From positions 144,856,039 through 144,920,038 of the forward strand of contig NC_030679.2 of NCBI RefSeq assembly GCF_000004195.4: a DNA stretch of 64,000 bases, read 5' to 3'. Below are positions 1-12,533 of this stretch, piece by piece; positions within the stretch are counted from its first letter, which is position 1; each line of letters begins with the position of its first letter. Position numbers and translations under genes: made by a program. The stretch comes from Xenopus tropicalis (Eukaryota; Chordata; Amphibia; Anura; Pipidae). The notes below the pieces were generated by a model, which was given only the letters and a program-made list of their open reading frames with translations, ran no database searches and was not told the origin of the DNA.

Positions 1-374
1 CGTAAGATGCAACAACTCCTATAATCGGCTTTCTGGAGGGCAGCTCACTAAAGACCACCAAGAGGGGACTCCCTAGCTGCAACGACATCTACCTCGAGTG
101 CAGCAAGTTGATTTTGTTAGCTCAAGTTGAGCATTGTTACAGATTATCATGACACCTTTGGACTCACCCTAAGTGGGACACAGTGTCATTTATTTTTTGG
201 TTTTGGGACAAGGCCCACCTACGTTTGAAGGGATGGGCAGGGGTGGGGGGATTGTTTTTGGGGATATGTTCTATGTTAAATACCTATCTTTATTCCTTCC
301 TTTGTCTTCTTTCCACCCTCTTTTGCTCGCATTGCTCAATGAAAGGTTGCTAATTATGCTATCAATATTAGATA
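1..374 (+). other. Probable LINE 5' flank or ORF1-ORF2 spacer
   Basis: No coding feature is recognisable here. The stretch directly precedes the endonuclease start of the LINE and has a T/C-rich run just before it, so it is probably the spacer upstream of ORF2 in the same element. The element continues to the left of the window or is 5'-truncated; the boundary cannot be seen. Confidence 0.3.
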
Positions 375-3300
375 ATGTCTTCCAACTTAGTTAAGTTAGT
401 ATCGTGGAATGTCAGGGGGATGAACTCGAAATACAAGAGAGCATCTATATTTAACTATCTTACTAAAAAAGACCCACCTGCAATAATATGCCTTCAGGAA
501 ACCCACCTGGAGGGGCAGAGGATACTAGCACTCAAGAAATACTGGGTAGCCCACTCCTTCCACTCCACCTACTCCTCTTACGCGAGAGGGGTCTCTATAT
601 TAGTACGGAAAGGCCTCCCATTTGTGTGTCTAGCTGTCAAAAGCGACCCGCAAGGGAGATTTTTCACTATACACTGCAAAATACATGAAATTACTCTAAC
701 GTTATGCTCCTTGTATGTTCCTCCCCCTCTCACTCTGGGTACACTAAATGCTGTGATGAACAAGCTGCTTGAACTACCTGTTGCGCCCCTGTGCATAATA
801 GGAGACTTTAATATGGTTATGAACCCACAATTAGACAAAATACCTATAGGGCAGACCGCACACTCCACTTTCTCTAGATGGTCAGAAGCCATGATGCTAA
901 AAGATATATGGAGACTTAAACACCCTAGGGACAAAGCCCATTCATGTCACTCACTGACCCACAAAACGCTTACCCGTATAGACCTAGCTTTGGTAACTCA
1001 AGACTTCACCCCACTGGTGGTAGGGGCTGTGTACCTACCCAGAGTGCTCTCAGATCACTCCCCCCTCCAACTCACCTTAGACACTCAAGCCCCTACACAA
1101 TCTAGAATTTGGCGCCTCAGCCCAATCTGGCTTAAAATACCTAATATTCTGGAAGCCAGCAATGAAGCCACAATACAGTATTGGGAGGAGAACGCCAACT
1201 CTACCACCCCAGATGTCCTCTGGGATGCCTCTAAAGCAGTGGTACGGGGCAAATTGATACAAGCCATTAAACGTTATCGCAAGCAACGCCAAGAGGAAGT
1301 TGATCTCCTTGAGGCTAATTTAATGCAAGCGCAAAGTGACTACACAGCCCAACCCACAAATAATACATACCAGGCTATCAAATTTGCAGAACAGGCGTTA
1401 ACACTGAAACAGGTAGAACTTACCAAAAAGCAACTCCTCTATACTCAACAAAGAATATTTGACCAGGGTGAGAAAAACAGTAAGCTCTTAGCTAGGTTAG
1501 CGAAACTTCCAACAGAAACAGTAACAGTAGCAAGGATAGCAACAACCGATGGCAGAAATATTACCAACCCAAAGGCTATAGCCGACGAATTTGCTGTATA
1601 CTATGCTAATTTATACACTTCCAGAGGGGGAGCCACAACTGACCAAATCCGAGGATATCTCTCTACAATCCCCTTCCCTACACTAGACACCCACCAATCC
1701 AACTACCTTAACGAACCCATAACCAAGAGTGAATTACTACAGGCCCTACAAGCCCTCCCCCCGCAAAAAACTCCAGGCCCGGATGGGTACCCTGCGGAGT
1801 GGTACAGAGCGCACGCGGAACATATACTTCCACACCTTTTAGACACCCTAAATGAGGCTAAAAACAGTGACAATCTACCCCAATCGATGAGAGAGGCAAT
1901 TATAGTAGTAATACCCAAAGCGGGTGGAGACCCCTCGCAATGTGGAGCATACAGACCAATTTCCCTCCTCAATGTGGATGTTTAAGTCCTAGCTAAAGTA
2001 TTAGCCACACGCCTCTCCAAAGTAATAACCACACTAATAGAGCCAGACCAGCCAGGTTTTATGCCACTGAAAGCCCCTGACATAAACATCAGGCGGCTCT
2101 ACACCAACTTGCAAGTCACACACGAGAGTATTGGGAATAGAGCAATACTATTTATAGATTGGGAAAAGGCCTTCGACTCCGTCGAATGGACCTACCTATG
2201 GGAATTTCTGCCACACTACAATATAGGTAGAGAATTTATAGACTGGCTTAAGCGTCTCAGCTAGGGTGAGAGTTAATGGAATCCTATCCTCGACCATTAC
2301 TATGCACAGGGGAACAAGACAGGGATGCCCCCTGTCTCCCCTCCTCTTTGCCCTAGCTGTCGAACCACTCGCAATTGCTGTCAGGAAAGCAATAAACTAC
2401 AAAGGACTCAAATTCCGGGAAGTGGGGGAAAAAATTTCACTATATGCGGACGACGTACTCCTGTATTTCCACTATACAGGACCCTCTCTGCAAATAGCGA
2501 TGGAACTGATACAAACCTATGGCACACATTCTGGGCTCAAGGTGAATTGGAGGAAATCTGTCATTTTTCCAATTGACCAACCAGTAACCCCTATCAGACC
2601 CCCACATCCTGACCTACAACTAGCGGACTCATTTAAATACTTGGGTATTCAGATACACAAGGACTTATCCCGATATACAGCACTAAACTTAGAACCTATA
2701 ATCCAACATTATGCCAGAACTGTAGAGGTGTGGCAGCGACTCCCACTTACTCTCTGGGGAAGGGTGACTCTCTTCAAAATGATTTTCCTCCCAAAATTTC
2801 TATATGTATTTTGCAACGCCCCCATATATCTACCCAAAAAACTCTTTCTGCGAATAGACAAAATTACCACTTCCTTTATTTGGAACAACAAAACTCCACG
2901 AATAGACAAAGAGATCCTATGTGCCCCTCAAGAAAGGGGAGGTCTGGGGCTACCTAATCTCCAAGCGTATTATATCGCCTCCCAAGTGGCCTACATCCAC
3001 TGGTGGCTTGCCCCAGACGCTGAAAACCCGAATATGGCGTTACAAGCCACAATACTGGGCTCGGTTGATGCCATGGAAAATGCCCCATACCGAACACAAG
3101 GAGACATATACCATACTATCCCTATTATAAAACTTACACACAGACTGTGGCTCATGGCACTCCGCAAACTAAATATAGACCCACCACTCCTCTCACCCAG
3201 GCTCCCCCTCTGGAACAACAATAATTTACTTCACCTTACGCAACTGCCCCAATTCCAAACTTGGCCCATAGCAGGTATAAAAAGGCTCAAGGATAAACTT

Positions 3301-4141
3301 GGGGAGAACTTGTTCCCCACATACACTGACCTTAGAAGCAGACCTTTACTAACTGATGTTAAACTGTGTAAATATTTACAGCTGAGGGAGGCATTTGTAG
3401 ACCAATTCCGGGAAACATCCTTAGTTTATGAGAACTACCCCATAGAAAATTTGTTGGCCCAGGAATGCCCCCCCAAGCTGGTGTCTCGGCTCTACTCCCT
3501 ACTGAACTCAGCCTCACAGGCTCCCTTCCACAGAACTTACCTCAAATGGAGATCATTGCTGGATGACCTGACAGACAAGCAATGGGAGGAGGTGACAGAG
3601 AACTTATACCATTTTTTGATATCCTCTAGGGATAGGCTAATTCAATACAAATTCCTGATGCAGATCTACTATACCCCGGTCAGGTTAAAGGAAATTGGTC
3701 GCAGAGAGACTGACAAGTGTCACAGTTGTCAAACAGACCAAGCAGACTTTCTACATATGATCTGGAACTGCCCCACGATTCAGGATTTCTGGAAAGACAT
3801 CACCACACACGTCACTCCACCTTGCCTATCCTCCCCTCCTCTCACCACATACCTGCCTACTCGGCATCCTGGAAGATCAAGTAGGAAGCACTGCCTCTAG
3901 ACTGTTTGCCCGATCCCTACTCTACTATTCTCGGAAATGTATTATACTCCACTGGATGGGACCCAAACCTCCCCGGAAAAAACAATGGACTAAACTCATC
4001 AATGGAGCCTTACCTTCCATTAAACTGACATACCTTGCCAGAGGATGCCCAGCAAAGTTTGATAAAATATGGCAACCATGGCTGGACGAGGAAAGGGACC
4101 CCCTGCCTAGAACAGTGGACACGTCGGACCCACCACACTGA
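375..4141 (+). pseudogene. L1/Tx1-clade LINE ORF2 (endonuclease-reverse transcriptase), broken
   Basis: This is the remains of a non-LTR retrotransposon ORF2, whose product nicks genomic DNA and reverse-transcribes the element RNA. The N-terminal part is an apurinic-type endonuclease: SWNVRG (Asn12), LQETH (Glu42), GDFN and SDHSPL motifs. The reverse transcriptase follows with TPGPDGYPAEW, GAYRPISLLN, DWEKAFDSVEW, RQGCPLSP and the catalytic YADD (near 2,445). A C-terminal CxxC-x8-H-x4-C zinc-knuckle-like motif lies near 3,718-3,768. Three lesions are visible: an in-frame TAA at 1,983-1,985, a frameshift near 2,255-2,266, and another near 3,860. Homology then continues to a stop at 4,139-4,141. 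Such a copy could not make the full protein. The clade assignment rests on motif style; a related L1-like family is possible. Confidence 0.9.
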
Positions 4142-4289
4142 GCCCCCATGCCTCACCAATGCGAGCAAATGTATAAACCCCTTGCCAATTTCTCCCTCCC
4201 TCTCTTTTCTTCCCTTCTTTTCCCCCCCTTTCTTACACTTGTTTTGCTTGTTTGGAAAAAGGAAAATAAAAGCATTTAAAAAAAAAAAA
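375..4289 (+). mobile_element. Non-LTR retrotransposon (Tx1/L1-like) with 3' tail
   Basis: The element spans the broken ORF2, a short C/T-rich 3' UTR from 4,142, an AATAAA-type signal at about 4,264-4,270, and an A-run ending at 4,289. The poly(A) tail marks insertion by target-primed reverse transcription on the plus strand. I could not identify a convincing target-site duplication because the left edge is outside or unclear. Confidence 0.8.
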
Positions 4290-4473
4290 TGCATTTGTTA
4301 CTATTACCTATTTCGTCTTGATGTTGATGGATGTGCACAAAGCTTTGTCATCAAATATTTATATATGACAAAAAAGGTTATTCAGAGGGTGGCTGTCAAA
4401 ATCCTCACCTAACTCCATTACCTAAACACCATCAAGAATTCCTGGAGAACGTCACGTTCCACTAAAAAGCCAC

Positions 4474-4545
4474 GGGCTCGTCCGGGATTTGAACCCGGGA
4501 CCTCTCGCACCCTAAGCGAGAATCACACCCCTAGACCAACGAGCC
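4474..4545 (-). tRNA. tRNA-Pro (AGG)
   Basis: Reading the minus strand gives a 72-nt cloverleaf with a 7-bp acceptor stem (GGCTCGT paired with ACGAGCC), a TTCAAAT T-loop and anticodon AGG in the loop flanked by CTCGC/GCGAG. It has no intron and no encoded CCA, as in eukaryotes. It is the only proline tRNA in the window and lies at the edge of the leucine cluster. All stems pair, so it is probably functional. Confidence 0.95.
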
Positions 4546-5526
4546 AAATGTTGAGCACATGTTGGAAGCCATCTATGCTATATGTAAGCTACAAATTGAG
4601 CCTACACAGCTTGGAAAGACAACAGTCTTGTCCATTTTCACAAAATTTGGAGGGCTTCTAACCCATGCCTCCATAGAGACTGGAGCCTAACTACAGCTCC
4701 TTAATGTGGCCAACAAGCGAATCTTCTCCCGATGTGCCCACCTAGTCATTCTAGTTACAGCGCTGTAGCCCTATTTAAAATATGGTATCAAGGAAACAGT
4801 TGTGAGGTGAATGCTAATGGGCACGGTAATAAGGAATTCAGCCCTTTGTCTGAATATATATGCACCCCAAATAACAGCCGATAACCTCTTTGTGCCAGGC
4901 TGAAAGTAGACAAGTAGTAGCAATTTATTCTGTGTGCTATACAAGCAAGTGCTACTGCCTTTGGCTGTGCTTGTCTTCTTTCCTTCTTCTCAGGCAGTTT
5001 TAGCTCCTCCCCATCAGGCTGATGATGGCTCCCCCATAGATGATTTTGTTCCCTGGTGCCACGCTTCAGATGATAGAAGCATTTTGGACTGATTTTGGAC
5101 AAATGGAAAGTTGGTTGGTAAGTAGGAAAGGGAATATTATATATTTAACATACTATCAGTATCAGGTTAGGCTATTTGGCTCATAAAAGTAGTGACATGT
5201 TCCTAGACTGGTTCTAATTATTCTCACTTTGACTTCATGGCCATGTACATGCCTAATATTATTCTCTATGTATCCATGAATAGTGATGAGTGAAATGTTT
5301 CGCCAGGATTCGCTGCAAAAAAAAGCCTTATAGCTTCTAATGGATGAAAAAATGTTGCACGGTTAAAAATAAATGTTTCCCAAGAAAATGCCAATTGACT
5401 TTAACACATTTTGTGAATTTTTGAGCAAAGTGAAATGGGCCAGATTCGCTCATCCTGAATCATGAAACACTGGATTTTAGTTTGATTCATTCCTCAGTTA
5501 GGTTGTTTTAAATTTTTGTTAAAGAT
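4546..5526. other. Intergenic, mostly unassigned, with a MITE-like patch
   Basis: No gene is supported. About 5,283-5,455 starts with GTGATGAGTGAA and ends with GATTCGCTCATCC, a loose terminal inverted repeat. It resembles the better preserved elements at 13,732 and 14,369, and is probably a degraded MITE of that family. I see nothing in the remainder. Confidence 0.5.
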
Positions 5527-5608
5527 TGGCAGCGGTGGGATTCAAACCCACGCCCCCCAGGAGACTGGAGCCTTAACCCAGCACCTTAGACCGCTCGGCC
5601 ATGCTACC
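5527..5608 (-). tRNA. tRNA-Leu (AAG), degenerate copy
   Basis: The minus strand gives an 82-nt leucine tRNA with the long variable arm and anticodon AAG. It differs from the intact copies by A at position 7 (mismatch with C66), a G-U pair closing the anticodon stem, and C56 changed to T in the T-loop, which weakens the B box. It may be a pseudogene. Confidence 0.7.
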
Positions 5609-6131
5609 AGCTGGTTTGCTTCCTTTATAGTACATGTAGGCATATTTGCGCTTTAAATCAGACCAGATCAGTTAGCGCATGAGGCTCCACACTTTTTTTC
5701 TTCCTGGGCACCCCTTCTCTTTCTGACTGTGATGACTTCAAATAGGTGCCCACTTGGCATGCCTTGTTGATTTTTATCGGAGGCAGTGAGCATGCCCAGG
5801 AGGCACCTATTTGAGGTCTTCATCGTTGGAGAGAAAAGGAAAGGGGGCAGAGCTTCATGTTAGACAAGGAAGTCAGTTAAATGGGTCACCAGCACCAGAA
5901 GGGTCTTCCACAAACCCACACCCCTAAAGTATATGTAACAGAAGTCCCATACAAGTAAATAGGATTTGCCCATTGTTAACAGGGTTGGACAATCACATAC
6001 AAGTAAAAGGAAGCAGGATTTCAATCTGGCAGACTCTAGTTGACACTGTTTTAACCCAAATGCCACTATGTTTGTGTGAAACAGTACAGGCAGCACAACT
6101 GTAACAGCAGCGAGTCCATTTTTACAAAATT
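5609..6131. other. tRNA spacer
   Basis: Spacer of the tRNA cluster with no gene. It contains short tracts recurring in other spacers, such as the GTGTGAAACAG tract seen again near 12,391. Confidence 0.4.
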
Positions 6132-6213
6132 TGGCAGTGGTGGGATTCGAACCCACGCCTCCAAGGAGACTGGAGCCTAAATCCAGCGCCTTAGACCGCT
6201 CGGCCACGCTACC
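6132..6213 (-). tRNA. tRNA-Leu (TAG)
   Basis: An 82-nt leucine tRNA on the minus strand with anticodon TAG, intact D, anticodon, variable and T arms, and TTCGAAT in the T-loop. One acceptor-stem mismatch (C6 with A67) separates it from the perfect copies. A run of T on the tRNA strand follows its 3' end and could terminate RNA polymerase III. Confidence 0.8.
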
Positions 6214-6539
6214 ATCAGGTAGGGCATTTTCCCGGGCCTTGTACATTTTTTTTTTTCAATTAATATGAATAAAATGAGTCAAAACAAAAGAACAAGATTG
6301 CACGAATAATCAAAATTGCTACATGTATGGCCACCTTAATACACAGAAAAGAGATATTATACAAGATATGGAAAGGAAGTAAAAGCCTAGAGACCCATAT
6401 AGAAATACAGTATATGCCAGCATGGGGGCCGGATTAAACATTTTCCCCTTATTTTTTTTATTTACAAAATTAATTTGTTTCTTATGTTATAATTGCTCTG
6501 GTATTTACACACACGTATCTTAATATCCTGCCCAGGGAT

Positions 6540-6620
6540 CAGGGCTGGAACTAGGGGTGGGCAAAAGAGGCATCTGACTAGGGTGCAGCAGTGGGGGGGC
6601 CTCTCCTGCCCACCACTGGT
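6540..6620 (-). repeat. Dispersed repeat fragment
   Basis: This stretch, beginning CAGGGCTGGAACTAGGGGTG, is the reverse complement of segments near 8,490-8,540 and 36,360-36,453 that end TAGTTCCGGCCCTG. It is one end of a dispersed terminal-inverted-repeat element. Confidence 0.6.
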
Positions 6621-6788
6621 CCACACTTGACCCTGCCGTCTCTAGGGCATATAGGCAGTGATGTCCCCACCCCACATCACTGTGGTGATGAAAGTGCATG
6701 AACCTTGCCAGGGTGTCCTCATCTTTAGGGATGAGGACCAGTTCTGGTTCTGGCAAAAATTTTTGCAAATCCATTGGAAGAACATGTC

Positions 6789-6855
6789 TGGCATTGAATG
6801 ATTCAAAACCATGCCCCCAAAGAGCCTAAATTCAGCACCTTAGATCCACGCTACC
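6789..6855 (-). pseudogene. tRNA-Leu relic (TAG-type)
   Basis: Clear but shortened similarity to the leucine tRNA on the minus strand: the acceptor 5' end, GAGCCTAAATTCAGC around the anticodon, and a mutated T-arm. Pieces of the D-arm and the variable arm are missing. It cannot fold properly. Confidence 0.7.
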
Positions 6856-8269
6856 TGATACCTGAAGCAGAGGAAGGCTGTTGATATTTCAAGGGTTCTA
6901 TTGGGGAAGATTGACTAAAACACTAACACTCTTTTTTTTTTTCATCTTAATATTCAATAGGCTCGTTTCCATGAATGTCTGGCAGGAAAAGTTGCAGATA
7001 AGTCACAAAAATTTAAAAAATATTCAATTTAAGACTGTGATCAAATTAGGAAAACCGGGCAGGGCTCAGTAACATTGACCGGTTGCCGCGTCATAGCTCC
7101 ACCCCATGATGTCATGGCCCCACCTCTTTCCCGCTGCATGACGTCACAGCCCTGCCTCTTCCCCGTCCCCTGTGACGTTACCCCTACCCGGCTAAGAAAG
7201 CCGGCAGAGGTGGCAACCCTAATCAAAAATCCGAAGCAAAAGAAGGATCCTCCTCCAGGGAAGGGACATCTGCTATTGACTTATTTATGATCTCAGCAAG
7301 TTTTAGCTGGCGAATTGTCGGATTCTGATTTTTAGCTGTTTTGGCCCATAGTTAATCTCGGAGAAGTCGCAACTTTTTTTCTGCGACCTTTAGCGGGGGA
7401 AAAAAATCCAACAGTTAGTAAATGGCCCCCCATTGGTCCCTGTGCAAGGCTATTTTTTAGTGCACCAAGTTTCAATTTATGCTTTTGTTGGTATATGAGC
7501 CCTTATGGGGCAGATCTAAGGGCAGGGGCACTGAGAATGTGTTATTTATGCAGAGACAGTTCTATAGCTAGGGAAAACTTGCTTGTGAGTCTAATGAACC
7601 TTTAACTTCGTCACGACTAGATCCTTCCGTTCCCCGGCTCATATACAGAATGTGGATTCTAATCGTGTGTGCAATAAGCCAAGAATTCCATTGTACTTCT
7701 GGCTTCCTGGAATGCCACTATGGTCGAGTTATTTATTCACAATCCAGCCGGCACGTGACAAGTGACAAGCCCTTATCAGCGCTCCTCAGCGTGTCTGCAA
7801 ACTGGGGAAATTCCCAGATAAAGCAACCATTGTGCAATTCCAGTAAAAAAACTGAATTATGGTAACTGCAACAGATATCTCCGTGTTCCTGGATTCCACG
7901 CGGCAGCACTAACAGGAACTGCAAAGCAAGAAAATAAATATATAATGGAGAAATAAAATAAAAAATCCTGGGTTTCTCAGGGTAATAAAGTCACATGAAG
8001 GTGCCAGTTCCACAGAACCGCCCACATGGTATTTGCTCTGCTTCTGCCCAAGAAGATGCCAACGGTTTTTATTAGCGAAGAACTGTCACTTTTTCACAAA
8101 TAGGTTTATTTGTTCTAGATTTTGAGATATAAATGGGTGCTGGGCAGTAGATGTATTAGCTGGGGCACCACAGCCCTGTACTTACCTCCCATTTACCCAT
8201 GTACTTACCTCCCACTTTTTTTGCTCTTTCCACACCGTGAAGAATTGTGAATGAGCCCTATTATATCAG
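6856..8269. other. Intergenic with dispersed repeats
   Basis: No gene is supported. About 7,075-7,220 is a GC-rich tract ending in GGTGGCAACCCT, whose inverse (AGGGTTGCCACC) begins another repeat copy at about 11,272, so both belong to a dispersed family. About 7,300-7,425 ends AGTAAATGGCCCC, a MITE-like edge. I see nothing in the rest. Confidence 0.4.
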
Positions 8270-8960
8270 AAACAGAGGGTAATGGCACCCTAGACACATT
8301 ATATACTGGCAGAGGCAGGGTACACCAGCCCCCCTATAAACATTATATATGGTCAGAGGCAGTTGGTACTGGCATTCCAGGGACATTATATATAGTCAGA
8401 GGCAGTGATGGGCCAAAGCCAGCCAGGCACCCTAGGCAACCCCGCTTGAATCCTTGCCCTCACCCCCTCCGGGCCTGCCCCTAGCATTGCACCCTAGACA
8501 CATGCCTCTTCTGCCTACACCTAGTTCTGGCCCTGATCAGAACAAGAGAGTCCTGTCCCCCCAGGCACACTATATATGGTCAAAATCAGTAAGTATTGGC
8601 CCCCCAGACACATTATATATGTTTGGAGGCAGTGGGTCCTGGCCCCCCAGGTACATTATATATGGTCAAAATCAGTAAGCACTGGCCCCCCAGACACATT
8701 ATATACGTTCAGAGGCAGTGGGTACAGAAACCCCAGGCACATTATACCCAGTTAGAGGCAGTTGCTAATGGCACCCAGTGAGCAACAGTGGGTGCTGACA
8801 TCTCAAATAGTGAGGAGCTGTGTCATAGCCCTGCCCCCATGACATCACAGCCCCGGCTTTTTTAGCAGATGCATCATATACAATGAGAGACAGTGGGTAC
8901 TGGCACCTGAGACACATTATATAAAGTGAGAAACAGTGGTTACTGGTATCCCAATAAGAT
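8270..8960 (+). repeat. Degenerate ~43-bp tandem repeat
   Basis: Units begin with ACATTATATATGG and continue with a GAGGCAGTGGGTACTGGC-like core and a C-run. The clean part at 8,605-8,775 has four units of about 43 bp. The block is interrupted at 8,405-8,550 by the CTAGTTCTGGCCCTG dispersed repeat. Confidence 0.75.
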
Positions 8961-9650
8961 TATAGCATTTCATGCTAGGATCAACCAATAAGGAAATCTG
9001 TCAGAGATGTAGGGAGATAAAGGGTTTGCTTACCTTTACTTTAAGTAGTCCCCAGAAAGTTTAATCCAGCCAAGGGCATGTTTTAGAGTTTTCAGGTTAA
9101 AGAGTTTGATGGCAGTTCTGTAGTTGGTCAGGGGGTGTCGGATTTCCTTTATAAAGGGGGTCACCATGTGTTATGTCCAGTTCCCCACTTGGATTTCCAG
9201 GGCCCACTGAGGGCCATTCATTCCAGCCACTGAGTTCCCAAACACCATCTTAAATCCTCCCTGCACTCTTCCCCCCAACGTGTACCCCCGAATCACAATC
9301 TCCCTGCAGGCCAAGCAATAGGTCTCCCATTTAAGGAAAGTGAGTCAGGCTGAGGGTACTTAGAGCAGCCAGAGGCTCCAACAAAAAGAGCAGAAGGCTT
9401 AGTACCCCCAGTATTCTTTAGTGTTGATCCTCAACTGCTCAGGGGTATAAGTGAATACTACCCCTGATTGTAACTAATGCTCTGCTTGTGCACATTATAC
9501 AGCGCTTCACAATAAATTTAAACAAAGAGGGATCTTAAAAAGTTTAACAAATAAGGGTATACAGTAACAATAGGATCAGAGGGCCCTGCTCCCAAGAGGT
9601 TACAATCTACAGGGGTAAGCCTAATGCATTTCATGCTTGCCCAACACTTA
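8961..9650. other. Unassigned intergenic
   Basis: No coding, RNA or clear repeat structure is recognised. Confidence 0.3.
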
Positions 9651-10109
9651 GGGGCTGATTTACTAACCCACGAATCCGACCCGAATTGGAAAAGTTCCGA
9701 CTTGAAAACGAATATTTTGCGACTTTTTCGTATGTTTTGCGATTTTTTCGGATTCTGTACGAATTTTTCGGATCCAATACGATTTTTGCGTAAAAACGCG
9801 AGTTTTTCGTATCCATTACGAAAGTTGCGTAAAAAGTTGCGCATTTTGCGTAGCGTTAAAACTTACGCGAAAAGTTGCGCATTTTTCGCGTAAGTTTTAA
9901 CGCTACGCAAAATGCGCAACTTTTTACGCAACTTTCGTAATGGATAGGAAAACTCGCGTTTTTACGCAAAAATCGTATTGGATCCGAAAAATTCGTAAAG
10001 AATCCGAAAAAATCGCAAAACATACGAAAAAATCGCAAAGTACCGATCATTACGAAAAAAACGCAATCGGACTCCATTCGACCCGTTCGTGGGTAAGTAA
10101 ATCAGCCCC
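9651..10109. mobile_element. Long palindromic MITE with TTA target duplication
   Basis: The element begins GGGGCTGATTTACTAACCCA and ends with the near inverse. Its two arms of about 230 bp are complementary around a centre near 9,880. It is bordered on both sides by TTA (9,648-9,650 and 10,110-10,112), the 3-bp target typical of PIF/Harbinger elements. It has no transposase. The assignment to Harbinger is inferred from the TTA target alone. Confidence 0.8.
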
Positions 10110-10112
10110 TTA

Positions 10113-12452
10113 GTCACAGGCTCCAAAGAGGAAAGTTAAATATCCATAATAAAAAGGTAGCAAACCACAACCACTATTACCTAAAACCAATCATTGTAAA
10201 ATACGTCATCCATTACATCACTATTTCTTAGATCCACTTTTTGGGGATTCAAACAAACACCAAATCATTCAAGAGGATTTGGCTAAATCAAATTGGAACC
10301 CTAATTTGCAAATACAAGGAGGGGGTGGATATCAGTGTAAAGTAAAAAAAAAAAATAAAAAAAAAATTTGCGATAGTCACAAAAGTTAGATTTGATTTGC
10401 CCAAATCCAAATCTTGCTGGAAAAGGCATAGATTCAGTTGAATTCCAAACTGAATCCAGGATTTGGTGTATGTCAAAATAATATGACATATTATTATATA
10501 TTATCTCCAATATGTTTATTATATTATATTTACAGGTCATTCCCCATCTGTTTTGAATATAGCGAATTTCCCATTCACATGTAAATATGGCCACCATATG
10601 GCAATACATACACAAGGTATAATGAGGTGAGCTCCATAGCTGCTGTGTCCCTGAATAGAGATAAATAAGCAGCAGCGTAACGACAGTAGAACCCTGATTC
10701 TATGGTTTCCCTCCTCTTGTCCCAGCACTGCCATAAAGGTAGAAATGCCTGAAGCTCTAAATGAAAACTCTGAATGGAATTCCAGCAGCAGGCAACCTTA
10801 TCTGAGCCATTCATGGGGACACCCTGCCATCTACTGTCCACAGAGCTAAAAATCCTAACATAATAGGAATAAATGCTCTTCCACTTTGGCTGCTTCATTG
10901 TCATGCCCCAAGACCATCCTAATATGAACACAAACCAAGTAAGAGCCACAGCTCCACCAACTCCATTGTGGGTCACTAAGGAACAAAACAGGGACCACAA
11001 TATAATGCTTCTAATAAAGGGCTTTACTATCCTATGCTGAGTAGTTCTATCCCATGAAACCATAGATTTTTCCAGAAACACATTCTGATGAATCCAAAAT
11101 GGGTTCATATGTTTTTCTTCTCCAAACTACAAAACTGCAATTCTTTCCTAAAGTGATAGGAATTTTCAAATTCAGATCGTTATCTCCCAGATGTCATTAG
11201 ATGTCTGTTATCTCCCAGATGTCAAAAAGCATTAAAAATGAATGCCAGGGGTCTACTCAACAGTTTGATGTCAGGGTTGCCACCTTTTATAAAGTTAAAT
11301 AAAGGCAGGGAAAGGCCAGAGACACGAACGGGCGGACCAGGACCTGAAGGGGCAGATCTGTATGGCTAGAAGTGTACATTTAACAGGAATTGGGGTGGGC
11401 CTGGGGAGAAGGGAGTGGGCGCTACAAATTCACAGGCAAGTACATAGCTGGCTGCTTGGTTTGGGTATTTAGCCAGTTTCAACCTTATTTGATAATCAAA
11501 ATCTCCCCTTGTGACAGGTGGTCTTTACCATCACTATATACTTTGCATCCCTATAAATAATTTTGATAAGTGGTTGAAGTCTTGCAGGCAAAATTGTGGA
11601 GTAGAGTTGGTCTACTATCTCCTTAAAGCAGCGTCTCTATGGCCAGCTTTGCCTGGCTGGGAGGCTTCAAAGCTATGGTTACTTCCTTGGTCATTATCGT
11701 GGCAGCCAGATGTTCTTTCTGAGCAGTAATAAATCTTCAGCATTCAAATGAATCTAAAAAATGGTCTCCTTCGTTAAGGGTGGGTTGGAATATTTTTCCA
11801 AAACTTTGATTTGAAGAGTTGTTTGGTCTGATGGTTTGTTCCCTGTACAATAATGATAACATTTCTTTTAGCTAAGCTGATTGGTGCACTTGATCAGATC
11901 TGTTTGGATTATTTTATCCCTTGTGATGTGTATTCGTTTAGTTCATCGACTGGTAGGGGTTGGGTCATTTTCCACTTCTAGATGCGCCAACGTTTTCTCT
12001 AGAGTAGATTGTAGCTGTCTGAATAAAGAGGCCTCTGGTAACTGATTGATGAATGCAACTATGGGCTAATATGATTTATCTAATGAGATTTAGCTCACAG
12101 AACTCTGAGACTGGCTTCATTTAGTTCTTTCCTGTATTTGTTGGGAGCAAAGACTCTCTGCAAATGTTGCTTTCTGGGGCAGTTATTCTTCATGCCCTGC
12201 ATAGCAATGCAGTATGTGGGCAGTTCTACAACAGAGCTAGTTAAGGAAAAATAACTGGATACCAAACTGTACCTTCTGCTTCCAACACTGTTTCAGTTCT
12301 TACAAAAGCTTGTAAGTCGTTGAATAAGAAAATAGAAAGTGGTGGTATTTCCATCTTTATTTTCACCCTTAAATATGCCCCAATATTTGTGTGAAACAGC
12401 ACAGCATGGCTCAGTACAGTAGAGCAGGAAACTGATCCATAGCTACAAAAGT
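10113..12452. other. Unassigned intergenic
   Basis: No convincing gene. There is an A-rich tract at 10,345-10,370, and a dispersed-repeat edge at about 11,272-11,470 that is the inverse of the one near 7,220. A 177-codon minus-strand open frame at 10,575-11,108 has no recognised domain and is not called. Confidence 0.3.
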
Positions 12453-12533
12453 TGGCAGCAGTGGGAATCAAACCTACACCCCCGAACAGACTGGAGCCTT
12501 AACACAGCACCTTAGACGCTCAACCATGCAACC
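12453..12533 (-). pseudogene. tRNA-Leu (AAG-type) relic
   Basis: The minus strand aligns with tRNA-Leu(AAG), but with a base lost in the D-arm, a mutated acceptor 5' end, changes in the anticodon stem and a damaged T-stem. The surrounding spacer is still recognisable as cluster spacer. Confidence 0.8.

Noticed and set aside
10575..11108. 177-codon minus-strand open frame
   Set aside because: No domain, no plausible splice or promoter context, and unremarkable composition. Not supportable as a gene.
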